Of a DNA stretch of 64,000 bases, positions 1-7,766 are shown piece by piece. Numbering within the stretch: the stretch's first letter is position 1; every line of letters starts with the position of its first letter. Both the position numbers and the translations under genes were made by a program. Source of the DNA: Pumilibacter muris (GTDB taxonomy: Bacteria; Bacillota; Clostridia; Christensenellales; Pumilibacteraceae); contig NZ_CALPCN010000006.1 in the NCBI RefSeq assembly GCF_943193045.1, positions 1-64,000 of the forward strand, given 5' to 3'. The notes under the pieces were generated by a model. It ran no database searches. It saw only the letters and a program-made list of their open reading frames with translations, and had not been told where the DNA came from.

Positions 1-154
1 TTATACTCGCCTACGGCTCGTGGCGTTCGCGCTTCGCGCTCGGCTAAGGAGCACCGACGAGCTACCGACTGCTCCATCCCGCGATACTGAGGAGCTAAAA
101 TAATGTTTGTCGCGTTTAGTTACTTGTTAGGGCACATAACCCGTTCGGGTTATA
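1..154. repeat. Repeat copy A carrying a 5' half of the initiator tRNA
   Basis: Positions 1-98 match 330-427 almost base for base, and positions 53-153 match about 236-332, which covers the 5' half of the intact tRNA-fMet and its upstream spacer. On the minus strand this copy therefore starts like the tRNA (acceptor and D-arm, about 84 down to 52) but then runs into unrelated GC-rich sequence instead of the anticodon arm. It is a tRNA-derived tandem duplication and not a functional tRNA. The segment near 137-153 is a perfect small palindrome (ATAACCCG, AA, CGGGTTAT). Confidence 0.75.
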
Positions 155-186
155 GAAAAAGAACGCCTTGCGTGGCGTTCTTTTTT
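155..186 (-). terminator. Rho-independent terminator after tRNA-fMet
   Basis: A 12-bp stem (AAAAAGAACGCC pairing with GGCGTTCTTTTT) with a 6-base loop ends in a U-run on either strand. It lies just downstream of the 3' CCA of the minus-strand tRNA. Confidence 0.8.
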
Positions 187-188
187 AG

Positions 189-264
<76 letters not shown>

Positions 265-329
265 ATACTGAGGAGCTAAAATAATGTTTGTCGTGTTTAG
301 TTACTTGTTTGGCACATAACCCGTTCGGG

Positions 330-427
330 TTATACTCGCCTACGGCTCGTGGCGTTCGCGCTTCGCGCTCGGCTAAGGAGCACCGACGAGCTACCGACTG
401 CTCCATCCCGCGATATTGAGGAGCTAA
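330..427. repeat. Repeat copy C carrying a 5' half of the initiator tRNA
   Basis: This matches positions 1-98 with one clear base change. On the minus strand it contains the tRNA-fMet 5' half (about 413 down to 381) joined to the same foreign 3' extension as copy A. It lies between the putative tRNA promoter (480-508) and the intact tRNA, so it should be co-transcribed. Confidence 0.75.
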
Positions 428-479
428 GTTGCCCTTATTTATGATATGCGCATAAGGTTCATTTTGCGAATGCTTAATT

Positions 480-508
480 ATTCTAACATAACGGGGGCGG
501 GTTGTCAA
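480..508 (-). promoter_or_regulatory. Promoter for the tRNA-fMet unit
   Basis: Read on the minus strand: -35 TTGACA (508-503), 17-base spacer, -10 TAGAAT (485-480). It points toward the tRNA. The spacer contains a short C-run. Confidence 0.65.
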
Positions 509-600
509 CCGAATTAGTGTGCGAATTTTGCGGAGTTTTGCCGAGCGCGCGGATAATTACGCCGTTAAAGCCGCAAGCTAAAAGCATGGAGGAAATAAAA

Positions 601-858
601 ATGTTTAACGAAAATAAGAAAAAGACGTTGCGCACCGATGAGAACATGCTCAAAAAAATTCTCATACGCGAATGCGGCGATTGCGAAACCGACGAATTTG
701 CAGCCGACGAGTTGGAAGTTGAAAGCAGATTGCGCGAACAATCGGAAGAATTTGCGTCCGACAATCCCGAAATAGGCGAAAGCGAATATTTTTCTACTTG
801 CAACTATACAATGGTTACGAATAACGACGACGACCTTGTGGACTATCAAGGGAGCTGA
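601..858 (+). CDS. Small acidic protein of unknown function
   Basis: An 85-residue protein starting at ATG 601, chosen over an upstream in-frame start (502) because GGAGG lies at 588-592. It begins MFNENKKKTL and is lysine-rich for about 25 residues, then strongly acidic (many Glu/Asp) with three cysteines (CGDC and one near the C-terminus). No signal peptide or membrane segment is visible and I do not recognise a family. It ends just before a block of intergenic repeats. Codon use matches the neighbours, so it is plausibly expressed, but function cannot be given. Confidence 0.55.
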   Translation: MFNENKKKTLRTDENMLKKILIRECGDCETDEFAADELEVESRLREQSEEFASDNPEIGESEYFSTCNYTMVTNNDDDLVDYQGS

Positions 859-860
859 AG

Positions 861-990
861 ATTGTCGCCCAAACGCAAGTCGGCGCTACGCTGCGTTCGC
901 AAACGCGCACTTGCTTGCTTAATCCGACTTGGGCGAACTTAAAGAGGAGTCCTTTCTCGGGAAACCCGAGAAAGTCAAGTTTGTCTGCGG
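861..990 (+). repeat. Structured intergenic repeat, copy 1
   Basis: A roughly 130-bp unit beginning ATTGTCGCCC. The 5' TCGCCCAA...AAGTCGG pairs with CCGACTTGGGCGA about 55 bases later (long closing stem with a bulge). An inner hairpin has GCGTT/AACGC arms, and a second perfect hairpin is CTTTCTCGGG-AAA-CCCGAGAAAG. The tandem neighbour (991) and the copy after fusA (36963) keep the same folds with paired base changes. No coding sequence is seen here. Confidence 0.75.
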
Positions 991-1121
991 ATTGTCGCCC
1001 AAGCGTAACACGGCACTGCGCAAAGTGCCTTGCGGCACTTGCTTGTTTAACCCGTGTTAGGCGAGCTTAAAGAGGAGTCCTTTCTCGGGAAACCCGAGAA
1101 AGTCGAGTTTGTTGTCTGAGG
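991..1121 (+). repeat. Structured intergenic repeat, copy 2
   Basis: Tandem to copy 1. The closing stem is TAACACGG with CCGTGTTA, where copy 1 has CAAGTCGG with CCGACTTG, so paired positions change together. The inner hairpin is GGCACT/AGTGCC. The CTTTCTCGGG hairpin is identical to copy 1. Confidence 0.75.
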
Positions 1122-1190
1122 AATGTCGCCCAAACGCAAGTCGGCGCTACGCTGCGTTCGCAAACGCGCACTTGCTTGCTTTACCCGTGT
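1122..1190 (+). repeat. Structured intergenic repeat, copy 3 (truncated)
   Basis: The first 65 or so bases repeat copy 1 exactly, then the end resembles copy 2 (ACCCGTGTTA) and stops before the second hairpin. It looks like a recombination product or deletion remnant of the same element. Confidence 0.65.
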
Positions 1191-1310
1191 TATTATATCG
1201 CACAAAAAATTCTAAAACCTTTAAGGCGTCCGAGTTCGGGCGTCTTTTTTATGTTGCGACAAAATAGGACAAAACATATTTCGGAGCGCCCGACTTTTCC
1301 GAAAAAACGT

Positions 1311-1339
1311 TTTACAAATTTATGTTTGTGTGCTATACT
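1311..1339 (+). promoter_or_regulatory. Promoter of the ankyrin gene
   Basis: -35 TTTACA (1311-1316), 17-base spacer, -10 TATACT (1334-1339), about 65 bases before the chosen start. Confidence 0.6.
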
Positions 1340-1402
1340 GAACTATACCGCAACCGTTTTTTTAAACGTGAAAACGGCGGCGAAAAGGAGGCTCTTTTCG
1401 GT

Positions 1403-2299
1403 ATGGCGACGAAAGAACAGTTATTGCAAAAAGAGCGGGCGAAAACGCTCGGCGAATTGTTTGTGGCGGAATGCAGAGCCGACGAACCTAATTTCGACAC
1501 CTTGCGCACAATGTGCGTAAACGGCGCCGATGTTTGCTACCGTCATGCAACGGCGCTCCACTGGGCGGCAAAGCTGAATAATTTTTCGCTCGTATCGTTT
1601 TTAATCGACAACGGCGTTTTGCGCGAACCGGTGAGCAGAAGCATTATAGCCAACATGTGCAACAACAAGGGCTTTAACGAAGAACTCGAACCCCGTTTTT
1701 TCGAGGTGCTCGACGATGTTCGCAGAGTGTCGGGAAGCGCCGATATAGACATTTTCGTGCCGTACATAAATTCTATGGCTGTGCTCGGCAGGCTCGATAA
1801 ATTGCGCGCGCTTATGAAACGCTATTTTTTAACCGAAGCCGAAGTTGCGCGTTCGGTGTTTATACGAATAATATTCGAGGTAATACTCCACGCGCACGAC
1901 GAAATGCTTGAATTTATAAACAAACACGTTGAGTGGCAAAATCAAACAGCGCTCGATTTGGCGGTGTCGGGCGGCGACTGGGTTGTGCTCGAATATCTTT
2001 TAAAAAGCGGAAAGGTTGGCGCTACTCCGAGCGATAACGCGGTGGGACAAGCCGTTTTCACCGGCTCAACCGAAGTGCTCGACATTTTGTTGCATTGCGG
2101 CTATTCGTTTAACCGCAATCCGCAATTTCTGAAAAAAGCGTGCAGAGCCGCTTTTAACGACGGCGGCAGAATGCTCGAATACATGCTCAATCACGGCTAC
2201 AACGCGCTCGATAGATACGATAACCGAACCTTGCGCGAAAACGCCATGCTCGACGGCAATGCGGCGGCGCTCGCGGTGCTCGACGCTATAAACGCGTAA
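1403..2299 (+). CDS. Ankyrin-repeat protein
   Basis: A 298-residue protein. ATG 1403 is preferred over the upstream start at 1322 because AGGAGG lies just ahead of it and the promoter -10 is at 1334. Ankyrin repeats are visible: TALHWAAKLNNFSLVSFLID in the N-terminal third, TALDLAVSGGDWVVLEYLL around residue 170, and further degenerate repeats to the C-terminus (STEVLDILLHCGY, MLEYMLNHGY). There is no signal peptide, so it is probably cytoplasmic. Ankyrin repeats mediate protein-protein contacts; the partner is unknown. The downstream membrane protein follows after 13 bases and is probably co-transcribed. Confidence 0.75.
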   Translation: MATKEQLLQKERAKTLGELFVAECRADEPNFDTLRTMCVNGADVCYRHATALHWAAKLNNFSLVSFLIDNGVLREPVSRSIIANMCNNKGFNEELEPRFFEVLDDVRRVSGSADIDIFVPYINSMAVLGRLDKLRALMKRYFLTEAEVARSVFIRIIFEVILHAHDEMLEFINKHVEWQNQTALDLAVSGGDWVVLEYLLKSGKVGATPSDNAVGQAVFTGSTEVLDILLHCGYSFNRNPQFLKKACRAAFNDGGRMLEYMLNHGYNALDRYDNRTLRENAMLDGNAAALAVLDAINA

Positions 2300-2312
2300 C
2301 GGAGAAAAACTT

Positions 2313-3074
2313 TTGCACAACACAAACGACAACAAACTGACGGAAGAAGTTGCGAGCGCCGAAACGGAACAAGAGAATTCGAGCGTTCACTCAGGCACGG
2401 GCGGCGAAGCGGAGCAAACCGACGGCAATAAAAATCCGAGCGATGAGACCGCCGAAAATCCCGAATCGGTTGAGCGGTTGACGCTTTATAAAAGACCTAA
2501 GCGCAACGGTAAATTTCTGTCTAAACTTTCGCAAAAAGAGCTCGACGCGTTGCAAAAGCGCAAATCGCTTTTCATGTATTTAAGCACGCTTTTGTTTGCC
2601 GTGTCGTTGTTTTTAAAGGTTGAGGGGCGCGATAGACTTGCGAATATGTCTTCGTGGCGCGCGTTGTTCACTTTGTATCTTATAGCTTTGATTGCTCTGA
2701 TTGCGCTAACGGTTTACGTTGCCGTTATGGGGCGCACGGGGCAAAAAATAGGGAGCGAACTCAAAGAGAGCAACGTTCCGCGCGACGGGCTTAATAAGCA
2801 TACTTTTGTTTCTTACGAATTTTTCAATGTGTTGCACGTTCTCGTTGCGGCGGCTGAAATCGTAATATCGGTAATAGGCTTCGGCTCGTCGGGCGCGTTC
2901 GATATTTTTATTGCGGTGTGCAATATTATTGTGTCGGCGGGTTCCGCCGTGTGTTGCGTGCTGTCGCGGCAAGTGCTTTTCAAAGCCAACGCGGGGAACC
3001 TCGAATATCTTCCCGCGCGCGAAGAGGACGAAAAGCCGCAAACCAAAAAGAAGAAGCGGCACGAAAAAGAATAA
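2313..3074 (+). CDS. Membrane protein of unknown function with an acidic N-terminal tail
   Basis: A 253-residue protein with a TTG start and a GGAG site about 9 bases upstream. The first 65 or so residues are hydrophilic and rich in Glu, Thr and Asn (disordered). Four hydrophobic segments follow, roughly residues 87-104, 118-142, 168-186 and 195-220, and the C-terminus is very basic (KPQTKKKKRHEKE). Probably a four-helix membrane protein with both tails inside. No family recognised. It follows the ankyrin gene closely. Confidence 0.6.
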   Translation: MHNTNDNKLTEEVASAETEQENSSVHSGTGGEAEQTDGNKNPSDETAENPESVERLTLYKRPKRNGKFLSKLSQKELDALQKRKSLFMYLSTLLFAVSLFLKVEGRDRLANMSSWRALFTLYLIALIALIALTVYVAVMGRTGQKIGSELKESNVPRDGLNKHTFVSYEFFNVLHVLVAAAEIVISVIGFGSSGAFDIFIAVCNIIVSAGSAVCCVLSRQVLFKANAGNLEYLPAREEDEKPQTKKKKRHEKE

Positions 3075-3261
3075 TTCCCCGCATGAAATACAAACAACGC
3101 CCTGCGGGAATCCTCCCGGCAAAGCGCCGCTTACGAAGTTTTATGATAAAATAATTATAATATTATGTTTGGCGTTTGTCAAACGAATTAAACGGAATTT
3201 CACGGATTTTCGTCGAATTTTTTGCGGAAACGGCTTTTCGGAAAAAACGAGGGAGAACGGC

Positions 3262-4575
3262 ATGGAACAGCAAACGTTATTTGAAAGCGAGCGTGATTTG
3301 CCGCTTGCGGCTCGGCTTCGTCCTCGAACGCTCGAAGAGGTGGCTGGGCAAACTCATCTTTTGGGAAAAGGGAAAATATTGCGCCGTCTTATTGAAAACG
3401 ACAGCGTGGGTTCTCTGATATTTTGGGGACCGCCGGGAGTGGGAAAAACGACTCTCGCGCGGGTAATCGCGCTAACTACGAAAGCGGCTTTTATAGACTT
3501 TTCGGCTGTTACGAGCGGAATAAAAGAAATCAAGCAGGTTATGGAACGCGCCGAGCAAAACCGAAGGTTCGGCGAAAAAACGATTTTGTTCGTAGACGAA
3601 ATTCACCGTTTCAACAAAGCCCAGCAAGACGCCTTTTTGCCTTATGTGGAAAAGGGCAGCATTATTTTAATAGGCGCAACCACCGAGAACCCGTCGTTCG
3701 AGGTGAACGGCGCGCTTTTGTCGCGGTGCAAAGTTTTCGTATTGCAGTCGCTGACCGCCGAAGAAATAAAAGGACTTTTAACGCACGCGCTAACCGACGA
3801 GCGCGGTTTCGGCGGCAAGAACGTTAAGCTTGACGACGGCGTGCTTGACCTTATTGCGAATTTTGCCAACGGCGACGCCCGCAGCGCGCTAACCACTCTC
3901 GAAATGGCGGTTTTGAACGGCGCCGTTACCGAAAGCGGGATAGAAGTTTCGCGCGAGACGGTGGAGCAGTGCACGTCTAAAAAATCGCTTCTATACGATA
4001 AGAACGGCGAAGAACACTACAATCTTATTTCCGCGCTCCATAAATCGATGCGCAATTCCGACCCCGACGCCGCCGTATACTGGCTTGCCCGCATGTTGGA
4101 AGCGGGAGAAGACCCGTTGTATGTGGCGCGCAGAATAACGCGATTTGCAAGCGAGGACATAGGGCTTGCCGACCCGCGCGCTCTCGAAATCGCGGTGGCG
4201 GCATATCAAGCGTGCCATTTTATAGGAATGCCCGAATGCAGCGTTCATTTAACGCAGGCGGTCGTTTATATGTCGGTCGCGCCAAAATCCAACGCGCTTT
4301 ATTCGGCTTACGAGAGCGCTAAAAAGGACGCGCTCCAAATGCTTGCCGAGCCTGTGCCGCTTGTTATTCGCAACGCGCCCACCCGTCTTATGAAAGAGCT
4401 TAACTACGGCAAGGGCTACAAATACGCCCACGATTTTGACGAGAAGCTTACCGATATGCAATGCTTGCCCGATTCCTTGAAAGGAAAAGAATATTACCGC
4501 CCCACCGAAGAGGGTCTCGAAGTTAAATTCAAAACCCGCCTCGAAGAAATCAAGGCGTGGAAAAAGGGAAAGTAA
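3262..4575 (+). CDS. rarA: Replication-associated recombination ATPase RarA (MgsA)
   Basis: A 437-residue AAA+ ATPase of the RarA/MgsA/WRNIP1 family, which acts at stalled replication forks. The chosen ATG 3262 follows GGGAGAACGGC and gives the family-typical N-terminus (LAARLRPRTLEEVAGQ). Walker A GPPGVGKTT lies near residues 55-63, Walker B ILFVDEIHRF near 107-116, and sensor-like GATTENPS after that. The C-terminal tetramerisation region (SALHKSMRNSDPDAAVYWLA) is present and the length is normal. The reading frame stays open far upstream (to 2911), but that part overlaps the previous gene and lacks family similarity. Confidence 0.95.
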   Translation: MEQQTLFESERDLPLAARLRPRTLEEVAGQTHLLGKGKILRRLIENDSVGSLIFWGPPGVGKTTLARVIALTTKAAFIDFSAVTSGIKEIKQVMERAEQNRRFGEKTILFVDEIHRFNKAQQDAFLPYVEKGSIILIGATTENPSFEVNGALLSRCKVFVLQSLTAEEIKGLLTHALTDERGFGGKNVKLDDGVLDLIANFANGDARSALTTLEMAVLNGAVTESGIEVSRETVEQCTSKKSLLYDKNGEEHYNLISALHKSMRNSDPDAAVYWLARMLEAGEDPLYVARRITRFASEDIGLADPRALEIAVAAYQACHFIGMPECSVHLTQAVVYMSVAPKSNALYSAYESAKKDALQMLAEPVPLVIRNAPTRLMKELNYGKGYKYAHDFDEKLTDMQCLPDSLKGKEYYRPTEEGLEVKFKTRLEEIKAWKKGK

Positions 4576-4682
4576 AAGATTCGACAAGGCGGGCTTAGTT
4601 AGTCCGCTTTTCTATTGTGCGTGAAAAAAAATTAAAAATATATTAAGATTGCATAAAATATAATAACGGGCTTACGGTAGGC

Positions 4683-4710
4683 TTGACAAAATTCGGGGGG
4701 GGGTTATAAT
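4683..4710 (+). promoter_or_regulatory. G-tract promoter of the surface lipoprotein
   Basis: -35 TTGACA (4683-4688), 16-base spacer, -10 TATAAT (4705-4710). The spacer contains nine consecutive G (4695-4703). Slippage in such a tract would change the -35/-10 distance; one extra G gives the optimal 17 bases. Poly-G spacers of this kind switch outer-surface genes in other bacteria such as Neisseria. Confidence 0.8.
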
Positions 4711-4748
4711 AATACGAGTATATTTTTATTCGTTACGGAGGTTTGAAA

Positions 4749-7595
4749 GTGAAAAGATTGAACAAAAAGATATTGCTGTCTGTTGTTGCTCTTGTGGCTT
4801 GTTTGTTTGTGTCGGTCGCGTTCACCGCGTGTTTTAACGACAGTAGCGAGCCGGACGAAGAACGTACGGTAACCGTTACTTTCGACGCGGGGCGTGGAAC
4901 AATATTCGGCGAGCGGTTTTACGAAATTAAAGTAAGCGAAGATTCTATTGTGTCGGAGCCGAGCAAGGCGCCTGTTGGCGAAGAGGGATATTTGTTCGTA
5001 GGTTGGAACGAAACGGGCGACGAGCGCGACGCTATGTGGAATTTTGCGGCGGACAAAGTGACGGGCGACATCACTCTTCATGCCGTTTGGGCGAGAGAGC
5101 ACACCGTTGTTTTTGACGCGAACGGCGGCACGTTTGCGGGCGGAGAAAATTCGTATAGCGTGAAAGTGGCGCAAAACGCAAAACTTACGGCGCCCGCTAT
5201 AACGCCGCCCAACGATAACCTTGTTCTGAAAGGGTGGTATTACGGAAGCACAAAGTGGGATTTTTCGTCGGCGCTCGTGCGGTCGGATATTGTGCTCTCG
5301 GCAGCGTGGGGCTTTACGGAAGCAATAGAAAAGGCTTTGGAGCCGTTTAACTATCGCGAGTGGGGCGACGGAAGTTGCATGATTGTCGGCTTAAAAGACA
5401 AAAATGCGACCGAACTCGTTGTGCCCGAAATTGTGTCGGATATTGTTGACGACGCGTTTAAAAACTGCACGGGAATCGTTTCGGTGAAGATTGCGGATAG
5501 CGTTACTAGCATAGGACGGTCGGCGTTCGAAGGGTGCTCGGCTCTTAAAAACGTTACTCTTCCCGCCGATTTACAAACTTTGAACGGTAGCGCGTTTGCG
5601 GATTGCACGGCGCTCGAAGAGATTTTATTGCCCGAAACGCTTACAAGCTTGGGCGGCTCGGCGTTTGACGGTTGCGTGGCTCTGCAAACAATAGATTTGC
5701 CTGCGGGAATTACGAGAATAGAAAGTGCCACGTTCCGCGATTGCTCGGCGCTTACAAGCGTGGAAATGAAAGGAGACATAACGGTAATCGACCAATATGC
5801 GTTCAGTGGTTGCGAACGGCTTTCCGAATTTTCAATTTCCGCAACCGTAACGAAAATCGGCGACCATGCGTTCGAAAATTGCAAGTCGCTTACTTCGGTT
5901 ACCATACCCGCCGCGTGCAAGATAGTGGGGTGGTACGCTTTTACTAATTGCGAAAAGTTGGAATCGGCAGACTTGAATTGCGCAATTATCGACGACGGTG
6001 CGTTTTCGGGTTGCGAATCGCTTGCGGTTGTTACGCTCGGTTCTTCGGTGAAAAGCATAGAGAGCGGCGCGTTTGAAAAATGCGGACTTACGTCGTTGAA
6101 AATTCCCGATTCGGTAACTACGCTCGAATTCGCCGCTTTCGGCAGTTGCGAACAATTGGAAAGCGCGGATATTGGAAACGGCATAACCGAATTATCGTGG
6201 AATTTGTTCAGCGGTTGCTCGGCGTTGCGTACGGTGACGACGCGCGGCGTTTTGACGGAAATCGGTCAGAAAACTTTTGCGGATTGCGTGTCGCTTATAT
6301 CGTACACAATTCCCGCAACCGTGACGAAAGTCGGCGGCTATGCGTTTAGCGGGTGTGTGCGGCTTGTGGAGATATACAATCTTTCGCAAGCGTCGGTTAC
6401 GGGCGCGGGATTCGAATCGTATTGCAAGGTGCATACCGACGCGAACGAGGCAAGCGTTATCGATTACAACCAAAGCGAAAAACTCGCGTTTTTCACGGGA
6501 AAAGCAAGCGGTGACGGAAAAGAATGGAATTATCTTCTCGATTACTTCGGAGACGGCGAATATCTTACTTTGCCCGACGACTACAACGGGGAGAATTACA
6601 CCATATTCGATTATGCGCTCTCGGGTAGAAAAAATCTGAAAAGCGTGACGTTTTCGAAAGGCGTGAAGAAAATAGGCAAAAACGTGCTTTTAGGAAGCGA
6701 TAACGTAACCGAGCTTGTCGCCGCACCCGACGTAGCGGCGTATTATTCCGCAGGCAACTGCATAATAGAGAAAGCGGGCGATAAATTCGTGCTCGGGTGT
6801 CGTACTTCGGTAATTCCCGACGGCGTGAAAGCAATCGGTGCGAACGTATTTTGCGAAAATGCGAACATTGTGAATCCGTCGTTCGAAATTCCAGACAGCG
6901 TGACCCAAATAGAACAGGGCGCGTTCGACGGATGCGAGGGGCTTATTCGCACGGCGGAAAATTACATTCAATATGTGGATAAATGGGCGATAGCGTTCAT
7001 ATATTACGAACGCGTCGAAATGTTCGACCTTGTGCTTGACGACGGAACGGTGGGCATAGCTGAAAGCGCTATGCAGATTTCATACGTCGGGAGAAACAGA
7101 ATTTCATCGTTTAAGTGCAATCCCGAATTGAAATACATTTGTGATTATGCGTTTTACGGTTGCGGAAGCATGACTTCCGTTACGTTGAACGACGGGCTTA
7201 TATCGCTCGGACACGGCGCGTTTAGTTCGTGCGACAGTCTTTTGGAAATCGACATTCCCGACAGCGTGGGCTCTATCGGGGCGGCGGCGTTTATGAATTG
7301 CAATGCGCTGACGTATGTGAAGTTGCCGAGCGGACTGAAAACGATAGAATACCAAATGTTCGACGGGTGCGCCGCTCTCGAAACGGTGGTAATTCCCGCA
7401 AGTGTGTCGCATTTAAAGCACGACGTGTTTGGAAATTGCGCAAAAGCCGTTGTTTATTTCGAAGGGACTTCCGAACAGTGGGCGGCGGTGAGAAAAGATA
7501 ACGGAAATACGGTTTTGGCAGTGCGCTATTATTCGGAAACGGAAAATGCGGGCTTTTGGCATTACGGTGCCGACGGCAAACCCGTGCTGTGGTAA
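4749..7595 (+). CDS. BspA-like leucine-rich-repeat surface lipoprotein with InlB-type B-repeats
   Basis: A 948-residue secreted protein. GTG 4749 is chosen because GGAGG (4737-4741) is 7 bases upstream; TTG 4743 would be too close. The signal peptide ends in a lipobox (AFTAC), so Cys28 is the likely lipid-modified residue and the protein should sit on the outer face of the membrane. Two Listeria-Bacteroides (InlB B) repeats occupy about residues 35-187 (FDAGRGTIFGE...GWNETG and FDANGGTFAGG). Two blocks of BspA-type LRR_5 repeats follow (IPDSVTSIG.., AFEGCSAL.., recurrent FxGCxxL) up to about residue 915. Such proteins bind host proteins or other cells. It is expressed from a G-tract promoter, so it may be phase-variable. 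No wall-anchor motif is present. Confidence 0.9.
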   Translation: MKRLNKKILLSVVALVACLFVSVAFTACFNDSSEPDEERTVTVTFDAGRGTIFGERFYEIKVSEDSIVSEPSKAPVGEEGYLFVGWNETGDERDAMWNFAADKVTGDITLHAVWAREHTVVFDANGGTFAGGENSYSVKVAQNAKLTAPAITPPNDNLVLKGWYYGSTKWDFSSALVRSDIVLSAAWGFTEAIEKALEPFNYREWGDGSCMIVGLKDKNATELVVPEIVSDIVDDAFKNCTGIVSVKIADSVTSIGRSAFEGCSALKNVTLPADLQTLNGSAFADCTALEEILLPETLTSLGGSAFDGCVALQTIDLPAGITRIESATFRDCSALTSVEMKGDITVIDQYAFSGCERLSEFSISATVTKIGDHAFENCKSLTSVTIPAACKIVGWYAFTNCEKLESADLNCAIIDDGAFSGCESLAVVTLGSSVKSIESGAFEKCGLTSLKIPDSVTTLEFAAFGSCEQLESADIGNGITELSWNLFSGCSALRTVTTRGVLTEIGQKTFADCVSLISYTIPATVTKVGGYAFSGCVRLVEIYNLSQASVTGAGFESYCKVHTDANEASVIDYNQSEKLAFFTGKASGDGKEWNYLLDYFGDGEYLTLPDDYNGENYTIFDYALSGRKNLKSVTFSKGVKKIGKNVLLGSDNVTELVAAPDVAAYYSAGNCIIEKAGDKFVLGCRTSVIPDGVKAIGANVFCENANIVNPSFEIPDSVTQIEQGAFDGCEGLIRTAENYIQYVDKWAIAFIYYERVEMFDLVLDDGTVGIAESAMQISYVGRNRISSFKCNPELKYICDYAFYGCGSMTSVTLNDGLISLGHGAFSSCDSLLEIDIPDSVGSIGAAAFMNCNALTYVKLPSGLKTIEYQMFDGCAALETVVIPASVSHLKHDVFGNCAKAVVYFEGTSEQWAAVRKDNGNTVLAVRYYSETENAGFWHYGADGKPVLW

Positions 7596-7626
7596 AAAAT
7601 CGAACATAAAAAGCGTTTAATTTCGA

Positions 7627-7654
7627 TTGACTTCGGGGGGGGGTAGGTTATAAT
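7627..7654 (+). promoter_or_regulatory. G-tract promoter of the first ABC exporter
   Basis: -35 TTGACT (7627-7632), 16-base spacer with nine G (7635-7643), -10 TATAAT (7649-7654). The architecture and tract length match the lipoprotein promoter at 4683-4710. Confidence 0.78.
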
Positions 7655-7766
7655 TATGCTTGGAAAGTTTTCATGAAATTTTCCGAGCATAATTTGCTTT
7701 ATGCGGTTGACAATATTTTTTTATTCTTTTATACTTATACGGAAACACTCGGAGGAAATACATATC

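Noticed and set aside
861-1190. Tandem repeats resembling a CRISPR array
   Set aside because: Units are about 130 bp with internal stems and only three copies; there are no short uniform repeats with unique spacers and no cas genes.
2911-3261. N-terminal extension of rarA
   Set aside because: The frame is open but overlaps the preceding gene, has no ribosome site and does not resemble RarA; ATG 3262 gives the normal protein.
5351-6184. Long antisense frame within the lipoprotein gene
   Set aside because: It mirrors the repetitive LRR sequence in another frame and has no start signals or family features. Similar antisense frames over fusA and tuf were rejected for the same reason.
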